16,114 nt of DNA from Candidatus Hodarchaeota archaeon (GCA_016839955.1 JAEOTI010000405.1:1-16114); one strand, 5' to 3'; counted from the stretch's first letter, positions 1 through 7,455 are shown. Translations and numbers: made by a program. The notes: generated by a model from the sequence alone, not told the origin.

Positions 1-219
1 CTAATAGGGGACGCGATACTTGGCCAAACTACTGTAGAACTAGACATTGAATCCATTGAAAAAGATCAGCGTGTACTAGAAGAAAAAATTCAGAATCAGG
101 AAGAGTTCCAAAAAATCATATTTTATATAGAGGGTTTTAACAAAATAAATAATAGGTTGGACCAAAAAAACCTTGATAAATTACTAGAGAGCTATTCACG
201 ATTAGTGGAAGAAAGCTGA
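1..219 (+). CDS. 3' end of an unknown protein gene (partial, 72 residues visible)
   Basis: The first forward frame is open from base 1 to a TGA at 217-219, while the other two forward frames hit stops almost at once. The gene begins outside the window. The visible 72 residues are hydrophilic, rich in Glu, Lys, Gln and Asn, with spaced Ile/Leu and no Pro after the start, as in an amphipathic helix or coiled coil (for example VLEEKIQNQEEF). No catalytic motif or membrane segment is visible. Function cannot be assigned from this tail. It is followed by an AT-rich gap, so it is probably not co-transcribed with the membrane protein gene at 638. Confidence 0.6.
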   Translation, partial: LIGDAILGQTTVELDIESIEKDQRVLEEKIQNQEEFQKIIFYIEGFNKINNRLDQKNLDKLLESYSRLVEES

Positions 220-470
220 GAACTATAAAACTGAATCATAATTGATTAGTAGTTTGCAAAAACTTATCGTATAATAAACATGAAATTATGTAAAAAATTT
301 TACTTTCCGAAATCTGTATCTAGAAAAGGGTTCAATTACTTACCAAAAAAGGTAGAAAAATCCCTCAAGCTTATTGACCAAATAAATTTCTCCTAAGATC
401 GAAATAAAAACCGTTCAGCGTGAACTTTCATAAGTTAAGGGAAAATTACAAGGAATTTCGGTGAAAATTA
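220..470. other. AT-rich intergenic stretch without a recognisable gene
   Basis: This stretch lies between the partial gene ending at 219 and the start of the duplicated unit near 471. It is AT-rich, with frequent stops in all frames, and I see no repeat, RNA-like GC-rich segment or convincing hairpin in it. It presumably holds the terminator of the preceding gene. Confidence 0.4.
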
Positions 471-481
471 CCTTTTCTTAT

Positions 482-610
482 GACAGTAAAATTTAAAGAT
501 AGCCTTTTTGAAGAGTTGTGCACAGAGCAGTTGAACCACTTATTCTAATATCTCCCAGTAAAATTAAAAACTAGGGAAAACTAACATCAACAGTTCACTG
601 CTTATAATTT
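482..610 (+). promoter_or_regulatory. Duplicated upstream region and promoter of membrane protein gene 1
   Basis: Comparison with the second copy shows two conserved blocks flanking a diverged middle. Block A at 482-515 and 520-538 begins GACAGTAAAATTTAAAG and is nearly identical at 1511-1544 and 1549-1567. Block B starts at 582 with TAACATCAAC and runs into a TATA-like CTTATAATTT at 601-610, about 35 bp before the ATG at 638. The middle (about 540-581) does not align well. Block B is the likely core promoter. Block A is a candidate distal regulatory site, inferred only from its conservation between the copies. Confidence 0.55.
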
Positions 611-637
611 TAAAACACAAAAATTGAGGAAAAAGTC

Positions 638-1174
638 ATGAGATTTCAAGAAATTTCTCCATCGATGATTTTACTTCTTGTCGGTGGTATTTTGGCAATA
701 ATTATTCACCTACCAGTGGTGAATGAAATTCTACCCCTCGTTCAGTCCGACGTAACTGGATTCGATGGTACAATTGGCCTTATGGGCGGCGCTGGTGATT
801 ATGACTCTGGTGTCATTGGCGGATGGACTATGTTAGGATTAGACGGCATGATTTTGCTAATTTTGGTCATTGTTGGCGGTGTTCTATGCATTCTTCCAGC
901 AGTTAACAAATTCCAAGTCTTCCTCCCTGAAATGGAAGTTGGCGTTCCAGGCGGTCTACCTTTCTTACTTGGTATCATTGGTGCAGTTATTCAGCTTGTA
1001 GTAGCTCTCCTTATCTTCATGGGTGATGCTGAGGATGCTGATGCATACGGAGTTGGCATGATGGACATGCCTACTGGTGCGGCAATTGGCTTTGGTTTCT
1101 ACATAATGTTGATCGCTGCAATCGTTTCCGTTGTTGGCGCAGTATTGCTCTACTTAGAGGAATCAGCTGCATAA
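638..1174 (+). CDS. Small four-helix membrane protein, paralogue 1
   Basis: The 178-aa product has four hydrophobic segments: about residues 9-28 (MILLLVGGILAIIIHLPVV), 70-90, 105-127 and 150-173. There is no catalytic motif and few charged residues outside the short acidic loops. The loops at about 35-60 and 128-150 are rich in Gly, Asp and Met. The ATG is preceded by TTGAGGA at 624-630, a good ribosome binding site. A conserved promoter lies upstream and a palindrome with a T-tract follows directly, so it is probably transcribed alone. It is about three-quarters identical to the 176-aa product at 1668-2198, with nearly all differences in the two loops. I do not recognise the family. A small integral membrane protein is as far as the sequence goes. 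Confidence 0.85.
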   Translation: MRFQEISPSMILLLVGGILAIIIHLPVVNEILPLVQSDVTGFDGTIGLMGGAGDYDSGVIGGWTMLGLDGMILLILVIVGGVLCILPAVNKFQVFLPEMEVGVPGGLPFLLGIIGAVIQLVVALLIFMGDAEDADAYGVGMMDMPTGAAIGFGFYIMLIAAIVSVVGAVLLYLEESAA

Positions 1175-1176
1175 GT

Positions 1177-1216
1177 GAGGGAATTCCCTCCCTTTCTTTT
1201 TTTCTTTTTTAATTTC
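1177..1216 (+). terminator. Terminator after membrane protein gene 1
   Basis: The 14-bp perfect palindrome GAGGGAATTCCCTC (1177-1190) starts three bases after the stop codon and is followed by a long pyrimidine tract dominated by T runs. The arrangement repeats after paralogue 2, which supports a functional terminator. Confidence 0.7.
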
Positions 1217-1292
1217 TTTTCTGATTTGATCTATTTTCAAAATAATCCTCTCTTTCCTTACACTAGTATTTTTTGAAAGAGCAATAGAAATT

Positions 1293-1468
1293 TTAGGTAA
1301 ACTTTGTTTCTTTGATTCCCCATTCATCCAAGGCGCGAGCTAATTCAGGATATTCATCGTCATGCTCTTCTACAAAATCTTCGAAATCTTCAGAGGTTTC
1401 TTCCATGTATTTCATACAAATATTAATTGCTTGGTGAAAAGCTCAAGCTCCTGCAATTAGACCGTCTG
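1293..1468 (-). pseudogene. Truncated copy of the RuBisCO-like protein gene (C-terminal ~58 codons only)
   Basis: Read on the minus strand, this matches the last 176 bp of the intact RuBisCO-like gene (2362-2537) with 11 mismatches by hand count and the same stop codon. It keeps the C-terminal IKETKFT but has an in-frame TGA where the intact gene has Arg in GARAF, and a Pro-to-Leu change in DGP. Everything upstream (catalytic Lys/Asp/Glu, loop 6) is missing because the sequence breaks off at 1468 and runs into the promoter region of the next membrane protein gene. It is a by-product of the tandem duplication. A 40-codon frame starting MKYMEETS remains open, but nothing suggests it is translated. 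Confidence 0.88.
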
Positions 1469-1510
1469 AGAGCTTTTCCAATTTCACTATCAGAAAGGAG
1501 CTTTTCTTTT

Positions 1511-1640
1511 GACAGTAAAATTTAAAGATAGCCTTTTTGAAGAGAGAGGCACAGAGCAGTTGAACCATTCACTCGACGGTCTACGATTTAATAAGCTAAT
1601 TCATGAAAAATAACATCAACGGTTCACTGCCTATAAAATA
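1511..1640 (+). promoter_or_regulatory. Duplicated upstream region and promoter of membrane protein gene 2
   Basis: Block A (1511-1544, 1549-1567) and block B (from TAACATCAAC at 1611) match the first copy. The TATA-like CTATAAAATA lies at 1631-1640, about 36 bp before the ATG at 1668, implying a very short leader. The intervening 1568-1610 differs from the first copy. Confidence 0.55.
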
Positions 1641-1667
1641 AAAATTAGAAAAATTGAGGAAAAAGTC

Positions 1668-2198
1668 ATGAGACTTCAAGAAATTACTCCATCGATGATT
1701 TTACTACTTGTCGGTGGTATTTTGGCAATAATTATTCACCTTCCAGTGGTGAATGAAATTCTACCCCTTGCTAGTTGGGATTTGATAATTACTGGTGGCG
1801 TAGGTCTAATGGGTGGTACCGGCGATCTTGAATCTGATACCATTGGTGGATGGACGATGTTAGGATTAGACGGTATGATCCTATTGATTTTGGTCATTGT
1901 TGGCGGTGTTCTCTGCATTATTCCTGCTGTTAACAAATACCAAACCTTCCTTCCAGAAATGGAAGTTGGAGTTCCAGGTGGTCTACCTTTCTTACTTGCC
2001 ATCATTGGTGGTGTCATCCAGCTTGTCATAACTCTCCTTATCCTCATGGGTGATTCTGAGGATGTCGATGCTTTTGGACTTGACATGTTGAGCCCCACTA
2101 TATGGAATGTTGGTTTTGGATTCTACATAATGCTGATCGCTGCAATTATTTCCGTTGTTGGCGCAGTATTAATCTACTTAGAGGACTCAGCTGTATAA
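1668..2198 (+). CDS. Small four-helix membrane protein, paralogue 2
   Basis: The 176-aa product shares the four-helix layout of the gene at 638-1174, with hydrophobic segments at about 9-28, 69-89, 104-126 and 148-171. The first 34 residues differ at only two positions, and helix 2 with the following PEMEVGVPGGLPFLL segment is almost unchanged. The loop after residue 34 and the loop after helix 3 are largely different, with one-residue indels. ATG at 1668 with GAGGA at 1656-1660 gives a clear start. Function is unrecognised. Retention of intact coding sequence and promoter blocks in both copies suggests both are in use, perhaps with different partners or ligands for the loops. Confidence 0.85.
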   Translation: MRLQEITPSMILLLVGGILAIIIHLPVVNEILPLASWDLIITGGVGLMGGTGDLESDTIGGWTMLGLDGMILLILVIVGGVLCIIPAVNKYQTFLPEMEVGVPGGLPFLLAIIGGVIQLVITLLILMGDSEDVDAFGLDMLSPTIWNVGFGFYIMLIAAIISVVGAVLIYLEDSAV

Positions 2199-2200
2199 GC

Positions 2201-2237
2201 GAGGGAATTCCCTCCCTTTTTTTTTTTCTTTTTTTAA
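2201..2237 (+). terminator. Terminator after membrane protein gene 2
   Basis: The same palindrome GAGGGAATTCCCTC (2201-2214) is followed by an almost uninterrupted T-tract. Position and sequence match the terminator of the first copy. Confidence 0.7.
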
Positions 2238-2361
2238 TTTCTTTTCTGAATTGATTTTCTTTTCAAAATTTAGATATAACCTAGTCTTAGCGCTTCTTAA
2301 TCTTTAAAAAAAAATCCTCTCTCCCCTTAAGTTTGGATTTTCTGAAAGGTTTATTGATCTT

Positions 2362-3729
2362 TTAGGTAAATTTTGTTTCTTTGATTCCCCATTCATCCAA
2401 CGCGCGAGCTAGTTCAGGATATTCATCGTCATGCTCTTCTACAAAATCCTCGAAATCTTCAGAGGCTTCTTCCATGTATTTCATACAAATATTAATTGCT
2501 TGGCGAAAAGCTCGGGCTCCTGCTATAGGACCGTCTGGATGAGCATGAATTCCACCACCTGACCCAATTAATACATCTGCACCTATATCTTTCATTACTT
2601 CTAGAACCATTCCAGGAGTAATCCCTCCACTAGGCATTGGTAAAGTGGGTTTCAAGTTCCCAAATCGATAACGCAATGCTCTAGCAATCGCCATATAATT
2701 CGGTTTCAACATAGGCGCTTTTCCATATGGGGCTGGGAATACTACGATGTCAGCTCCAATTAAACGGACAAATTTTCCTAAAACTAAAAACGATGACATT
2801 CCTGAAAAAGGAGACTCATATATCGCTCCAGCAAAATCCATATGGGCAAGAATTGGTACTTTAATCTCAGGATCTTCTGCGAGAGAACGAAATGTGTCTA
2901 ATCCAACCACTAAATAATTCATCATTAGTGCGTTTGTACCCGCATCAATTGCTTCAAATGCTCTATCTCGAACCTTATCAGCTGCATCGGTAATATTGGT
3001 TGTATAAAGAGTTTCTTCACCAGTCTCTTCTCTAACTTTGTCTACTTTTTCCATAAAGAGAGGTACTCGATCTACAATTTTATTATAAGGAGCATCCGCA
3101 ATTAATTCATCATCTTTAACAACATCACACCCTCCAACCGCTGCTCGATAGAAGAGTTCTGCTCCAACTTTAGGACTCCAACCAGTATTAGGCTTAATCA
3201 TGTTGTTAAGTAAAGCACGTTCAGGGACTTTGAGGATTTTTCTAATCCCTTCAATCCCAAACTTTGGACCTTTAAAATGTTCCAACCAAGGTTTAGGAAA
3301 TGTAATATCGAGTATTTTAATTTTTCCACCCATACTGATATTTCCAAACAGGCTTGTGAGTAATGCGGGGATATTAGGCATCAAAAAACCAAAACTACCA
3401 TCTTCCTTAGCCATGGGAAAACCAATTTGATAGACATATTGACGCTCTTTTATTTCGTCAGGAACCTCAAATTCAAAATTTGGGACCTCATAAACACCTA
3501 AAACTTTACCTGTGCACCTTGCTCTTAATTCAGGAGTATTTTCTGGAACGGGAACCCATGTTCCAGTGCTTTGTTCTTCTGCAGCAATTCTGCCAATAAA
3601 CCAAGGATCTATACGAGGGGGAAGAGCGGCATAATACGTTCCAATTACGTATTCATCTGGATTGATGCTTTCCTGGAGGCATTCTGATAAATGTTCATAT
3701 TTTTGAAAATAATCTTCAGGATCTGTCAA
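2362..3729 (-). CDS. RuBisCO-like protein (RuBisCO large-subunit superfamily, form IV type)
   Basis: The 455-aa product has the full RuBisCO large-chain layout. The N-terminal domain carries EEQSTGTW (51-58). The barrel has IKPN (178-181), the metal-binding KDDE (205-208, Lys to be carbamylated), His296, loop 6 around YGK (335-337), SGG (367-369) and GSGGGIHAHP (389-398) for phosphate binding. Departures from true RuBisCO are Asn181 where the second Lys of KPK stands, Met and Ala in place of Arg295 and His298 (spinach numbering), and FPAPYGK instead of a canonical loop 6. This points to an RLP that enolises or otherwise acts on a phosphorylated keto compound rather than fixing CO2. The start is TTG at 3729; an in-frame stop lies just upstream. 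It is divergent from the class II aldolase. The exact RLP subclass needs a tree. Confidence 0.9.
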   Translation of the reverse strand: MTDPEDYFQKYEHLSECLQESINPDEYVIGTYYAALPPRIDPWFIGRIAAEEQSTGTWVPVPENTPELRARCTGKVLGVYEVPNFEFEVPDEIKERQYVYQIGFPMAKEDGSFGFLMPNIPALLTSLFGNISMGGKIKILDITFPKPWLEHFKGPKFGIEGIRKILKVPERALLNNMIKPNTGWSPKVGAELFYRAAVGGCDVVKDDELIADAPYNKIVDRVPLFMEKVDKVREETGEETLYTTNITDAADKVRDRAFEAIDAGTNALMMNYLVVGLDTFRSLAEDPEIKVPILAHMDFAGAIYESPFSGMSSFLVLGKFVRLIGADIVVFPAPYGKAPMLKPNYMAIARALRYRFGNLKPTLPMPSGGITPGMVLEVMKDIGADVLIGSGGGIHAHPDGPIAGARAFRQAINICMKYMEEASEDFEDFVEEHDDEYPELARALDEWGIKETKFT

Positions 3730-3837
3730 GAATCATCACATCATTTTTTCATTAAAAGCAAAATAATGAACTCTTTCAAATTCTAAAAAAGGTTAATTAG
3801 AAGAAAAGTGAAACAGAAAAAGGGAGATAGGCTTTGA
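3730..3837. promoter_or_regulatory. Shared divergent promoter region of the RLP and aldolase genes
   Basis: These 108 bp separate the minus-strand RLP gene from the plus-strand aldolase gene, so both promoters must lie here or within the neighbouring 5' ends. The stretch is AT-rich, and AGGGAGAT at 3821-3828 serves as ribosome binding site for the aldolase ATG at 3838. I cannot name an operator. The arrangement fits joint control of the two genes. Confidence 0.45.
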
Positions 3838-4455
3838 ATGCAAAAAAATGATCTAATAATTAAAGAAAAGCTCTGTAGTAGTATGAAAGAGCTGTATTCT
3901 CAACAATTATTGACTGATATCGGTGGTAATATTAGTTGTCGAGCTGTAGATACAGACTCAATCTGGATTACACCTTCTGGTGTAAGAAAAGACCGTGTTA
4001 CTCCTGAAGATCTTTTCAAAGTCTCCTTAGATGGTACAATACTAACTAAACCTTCAGAAAACTCACGACCATCAGTTGAGCTTATTCTCCACCTAACAAT
4101 CTATGAAGAAGATGAAGACTATAATGCTGTGGTACATACACACGGTCCTTATATCACTGCGTATAGTATTGCACCAGTGGACATTCCTCCATTAACATAC
4201 GAAACTCAACTACTTGTTGGAGATTTGAAAGACTGTCTAGTTCCTTACGCTCCTTCTGGTTCAAAAGAACTAGCTAATGCAGTATCTGAAAATATTACAG
4301 ACTCCGGAATAGCGATTATGCAAAATCATGGATTAATTGTAGCTGCTAGTTCCCTTGATCACGCAATAGTGGTTACTCGGGCGGTTGAAGAGAAAATCCG
4401 TATTTATTCCATTACAAGACAGTTAGGTGGAAAAATATCCCCTTATCCTGAGTAA
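3838..4455 (+). CDS. Class II aldolase/adducin-family protein (L-fuculose-phosphate aldolase-like)
   Basis: The 205-aa length is typical of the family. Visible motifs are GGNIS (29-33) and TPSGV (45-49) for phosphate binding, a catalytic Glu81 in RPSVELILH, the zinc ligands HTH (100-102) and His164 in QNHGL. All residues needed for a zinc-dependent retro-aldol or related reaction are present. Family members include fuculose- and ribulose-phosphate aldolases, ribulose-5-phosphate 4-epimerase and methylthioribulose-1-phosphate dehydratase; the sequence does not discriminate by eye. ATG at 3838 with GGGAG upstream is the start. It diverges from the RLP gene and ends nine bases from the stop of the convergent sugar kinase gene, and all three probably serve one pathway. 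Confidence 0.88.
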   Translation: MQKNDLIIKEKLCSSMKELYSQQLLTDIGGNISCRAVDTDSIWITPSGVRKDRVTPEDLFKVSLDGTILTKPSENSRPSVELILHLTIYEEDEDYNAVVHTHGPYITAYSIAPVDIPPLTYETQLLVGDLKDCLVPYAPSGSKELANAVSENITDSGIAIMQNHGLIVAASSLDHAIVVTRAVEEKIRIYSITRQLGGKISPYPE

Positions 4456-4464
4456 ATCCTTATA

Positions 4465-6042
4465 TTACTTATTTATACGAGCATACCACTTCTTATTACT
4501 CTTGTAAAGTTGTTGAAAGGCCTTAAATCTTCTATTATAGAAATCAGTTAATTTCTTATTTGGATAGAAAGAGTGATCAATAGTTACTGCCCTTTTTATA
4601 TCTTCTAAAGTATCTAATTTTCCTAATGCTTTCCAGGCAATTAGTGCTGCACCGATAGCTCCAGCTTCTTGGGGATTCTTTACTCGATTAATTTGATGGT
4701 TGGTAATATCGGCCATAATTTGACACCAAATGTCACTTTGAGCTCCTCCACCAATAATATTAAGACATTCTACTTTCCGGTAGAGATTTTCGACTGTCTC
4801 TAATGCCCAACGTGTGTTAAATGCTACACCTTCAAATATTGCTCTTAGAAGATCACGTTTATCTTGATCTAAACCGATATTAAAAAGCCCACCACGAACA
4901 TTATCATCATCAAGAGGACAACGTTCCCCAAAAAGCCAGGGAGTGAACATCATTCCTTTAGCACCAGGTTCTGATTGGCAAACTAATTCGTCAAAGATTT
5001 GATAAACTCTTTCGACTTGCTGTCGTTTTTCGAGTTCATCTGTCCAATAAAGGATTTTATTTTTAATCCATTCAAGAGCCCCTGCAGCAATCTCTTGATG
5101 ACCAAAGACTAAGTAAAAATCATCTGGAAATGCAGATCCAACACATCCAGTATAATGAGAGATATCCACTTTTCTATCTTTTACGTGACCCGCCACCCAT
5201 CCGCTTGTTCCAATATTTATATGGAGTTCACAATCTAAAATCATTCCGGAACCTACAGCCGCGCAAGTGACATCTCCCGCTCCACATACAACTGGGGTGC
5301 CTATTCTTAGTCCTAATTCTTGTGCAATTTCTGATTGTATACCTTCTCCAATTTGATCTGTAGGCTTTTTTAAGTCTGGCAATTTATTAATATCAATTTT
5401 AACCATTTTACAAAGAGAATCAGACCATACATTTCTATTATCTCGAGTATCCATTAACCACCAAATGTATGCGAGATCAGTCGAAGTTGACATTTTACCA
5501 GTTAATTTGAAAACAATAAAGTCCTTGCAGTCCAGAAACTTGTAAGTCTCCTCATAAATCTCGGGATGATGTTTTTTGAGCCAATGGATTTTTGGGATCT
5601 GATCTTTCCCAGCTAAACCCGGTGAACCACCAGTTGTTCTGAGAAATTTCAGAATTCGTAGAGGGCTATAGCCCATAAATTTAGGCCATTTCCAAAGTTG
5701 GTGTAGGACTTCAGCTCCCCTTGCATCTAACCAGATCATAGAATTCATCAATGGTTCTCCCTCCTTATTGACAGGTAGAAGCCCTTGCATTTGAGTAGAA
5801 AATGTGATTGCTGCAATTTTCGCGGGATTAATGCTTGTTTTATCGATTAAGTATTTTGTAGTAGATGATACTGCATCCCACCAATCTTCAGGATCTTGTT
5901 CTGCATAACCATGTTTAGGATATAAAACATCATAAGTAGCTTTAACAAGGTCAATTACTTTGCCTCGTTCATCAATGAGAACGGCTTTGTTTGTACTAGT
6001 ACCCATATCGTGGGCAATGATAAACTGAGAAGAATGAGACAT
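4465..6042 (-). CDS. FGGY-family carbohydrate kinase (xylulokinase-like)
   Basis: The 525-aa product is ATP-dependent and has the two-domain actin-like fold of FGGY kinases. Seen are the phosphate-1 motif HDMGTSTNKAV (11-21), a sugar-site segment TFSTQMQG (80-87) with IWLDAR, GAGDVTCAAVGSG (254-266) holding the probable catalytic Asp257, NIGTSGW (276-282), the adenosine motif GGGAQSD (431-437) and AGAIGAALIAW (460-470). Substrate specificity among xylulose, ribulose, glycerol and similar polyols cannot be read by eye. ATG at 6042 has GAGG upstream on the minus strand. It lies 27 bp downstream of the aminotransferase gene on the same strand, so the two likely form an operon with the aminotransferase first. 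Confidence 0.9.
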   Translation of the reverse strand: MSHSSQFIIAHDMGTSTNKAVLIDERGKVIDLVKATYDVLYPKHGYAEQDPEDWWDAVSSTTKYLIDKTSINPAKIAAITFSTQMQGLLPVNKEGEPLMNSMIWLDARGAEVLHQLWKWPKFMGYSPLRILKFLRTTGGSPGLAGKDQIPKIHWLKKHHPEIYEETYKFLDCKDFIVFKLTGKMSTSTDLAYIWWLMDTRDNRNVWSDSLCKMVKIDINKLPDLKKPTDQIGEGIQSEIAQELGLRIGTPVVCGAGDVTCAAVGSGMILDCELHINIGTSGWVAGHVKDRKVDISHYTGCVGSAFPDDFYLVFGHQEIAAGALEWIKNKILYWTDELEKRQQVERVYQIFDELVCQSEPGAKGMMFTPWLFGERCPLDDDNVRGGLFNIGLDQDKRDLLRAIFEGVAFNTRWALETVENLYRKVECLNIIGGGAQSDIWCQIMADITNHQINRVKNPQEAGAIGAALIAWKALGKLDTLEDIKRAVTIDHSFYPNKKLTDFYNRRFKAFQQLYKSNKKWYARINK

Positions 6043-6069
6043 AATAGAATCCTCATTTGTAGAATGTCA

Positions 6070-7455
6070 TCATAGGTAATCTGTTGCCTCCTCTAGAGAT
6101 TCTTCAAAGATTCTCAAAATAATATCACAGTCTTCTTTAGTAATAATCAGTGGAGGTTTAATTTTTAGGACATTTCTAAAGATTTGCTCTCGATCACTTA
6201 TAATAGGAGCCATTTCTCCAAAGATTACTCCCCGTTCCTTAGCTACTTCTACAGTATCCTGCATTAAGCTATTTGCAGGTTTCTTTGATTCCGGGTCTTC
6301 AACAAGTTCAATGCCAATGAAAAGTCCTGGGCACCGGATATCTCCAATATAAGTTCCTAGATCCGTGTTTTTTTGGATTTTTTTAAGACCATTAGTCAGA
6401 TATTCTCCCATCTCTTGAGTATTTTCCAAAATATTTGCTTTCTCAATATATTTTAGGAATATTAACGCTCCCGCAAACATTATCGGATTGGATCCGAAAG
6501 TAGTATGCTCTTCAGCAGGTGTAAATCCATCGAGGCCGTCAATAGCTAAAGTAGCTCCAATAGGAATTCCTCCCCCTAAAGCTTTCGTTATACTCATCAT
6601 ATGAGGGCTAACATCATAGTATTCCGCAGCTGTCCACCAACCAATCCGAGTAAAGGTCTGTGCTTCATCGTATATCAAATAAATCTCATTTTGTTCGCAA
6701 ATTTTCTTTAATCCTTTCAGAAAGCCATTAGGTGTAGGAATATGCCCTCCTGGCCCTTGCATGGGTTCAATAATAAATCCAGCAATCCGATCAACACTTC
6801 CATATTCAATGGTTTGAGCAATTAGATCAAGACATTGAAGCTGACAATTCTCTCGTCCCTCTTGTCCAACTGGACACCGATAACAATAGGGATAAGGAAC
6901 TTTCATTACCCGATCCAAACCCCAGGGACGATACCGAACCAGACTAGTTAACCTTTGAGAAAGAGTTGTAGTTGCAATGCTACTTCCATGGTATCCTCGA
7001 AAACAAGTGACAAACATCTGAGCTTCAGGCTGAGTCACTTTTTTATTGATCATAGCTAATTTCATTGCTGCTTCTAACGCCTGCCCTCCACCAGAATTAT
7101 TAAAACAGACTTTTTTTAGATCAGGAGGAACTACATCAAGAAGTTTGTTGATTACTTTTATTCTAGGAATCGTAGGAAACCCATATCGTACATGGGTTAA
7201 ACGAGAAACCTGTTCTGACACAGCAAAAGCTACATCAGGATTAGCAAAACCGATATTACAAGACCAAGCTTGAGCTGTACAATCCAGAAAGATGTTACCA
7301 TCACGGTCTTTTAATCTAGATTGATCGCCTGAAACCATAATCTCATCATATAATGGTGTCAACGTTTTCTGATTTATACCTTCAAGTTCTGAATTGTCCA
7401 ATTCTGTTAACATAGCAATAATTTCTTGTTTAGAGAAAACAAAATCTTGTGGCAC
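6070..7455 (-). CDS. Class III PLP-dependent aminotransferase with a four-cysteine insert
   Basis: The 461-aa product is a fold-type I, class III (4-aminobutyrate/ornithine-type) aminotransferase. SGGGQA (121-126) and Tyr155-His156 frame the cofactor, Glu230 lies in IIEPMQG, Asp263 (IYDEAQT) should contact the pyridine nitrogen, and Lys291 (SITKALGGG) is the Schiff-base lysine. A Cys-rich insert holds CYRC (191-194), Cys204 and Cys208, a plausible metal site. Family members transfer amino groups between omega-amino acids or aldehydes and 2-oxo acids; the substrate here is unknown. The start is GTG at 7455, with AGGTG a few bases upstream on the minus strand. It is the first gene of an operon with the FGGY kinase, suggesting that an aldehyde or keto product of the pathway is aminated, or the reverse. 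Confidence 0.88.
   Translation of the reverse strand: MPQDFVFSKQEIIAMLTELDNSELEGINQKTLTPLYDEIMVSGDQSRLKDRDGNIFLDCTAQAWSCNIGFANPDVAFAVSEQVSRLTHVRYGFPTIPRIKVINKLLDVVPPDLKKVCFNNSGGGQALEAAMKLAMINKKVTQPEAQMFVTCFRGYHGSSIATTTLSQRLTSLVRYRPWGLDRVMKVPYPYCYRCPVGQEGRENCQLQCLDLIAQTIEYGSVDRIAGFIIEPMQGPGGHIPTPNGFLKGLKKICEQNEIYLIYDEAQTFTRIGWWTAAEYYDVSPHMMSITKALGGGIPIGATLAIDGLDGFTPAEEHTTFGSNPIMFAGALIFLKYIEKANILENTQEMGEYLTNGLKKIQKNTDLGTYIGDIRCPGLFIGIELVEDPESKKPANSLMQDTVEVAKERGVIFGEMAPIISDREQIFRNVLKIKPPLIITKEDCDIILRIFEESLEEATDYL

Larger units (their letters stand above)
471..1468. repeat. Direct repeat, unit A of a ~1-kb tandem duplication
   Basis: Unit A matches 1501-2537 in the same order and orientation: upstream blocks (482-538, 582-637), a four-helix membrane protein gene, a palindrome plus T-tract, then the last 176 bp of a RuBisCO-like gene on the other strand. 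Similarity begins near the CTTTTCTT at about 471 and stops abruptly at 1468, inside the RuBisCO-like sequence. About 31 bp (1469-1499) with no clear counterpart lie between the units. Divergence is uneven: 5 differences in the first 102 bp of the membrane gene, 11 in the 176-bp RuBisCO tail, but extensive change in two loop-coding stretches. Confidence 0.9.
1501..2537. repeat. Direct repeat, unit B of the ~1-kb tandem duplication
   Basis: This is the second copy of the unit at 471-1468. It starts at CTTTTCTTTTGACAG and ends inside the RuBisCO-like gene, which here continues intact to 3729. The intact gene shows that unit B keeps the undisturbed right-hand junction, whereas unit A ends at the recombination breakpoint. 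Confidence 0.88.

Noticed and set aside
1736..2098. 120-codon minus-strand frame opposite membrane protein gene 2
   Set aside because: It overlaps a gene with clear membrane helices, promoter, ribosome binding site and paralogue; the reverse frame is not open in the same way in the first copy.
2362..3729. True CO2-fixing RuBisCO (form III)
   Set aside because: Several catalytic positions are substituted (Asn181, Met and Ala after His296) and loop 6 is not canonical, which fits a RuBisCO-like protein better.
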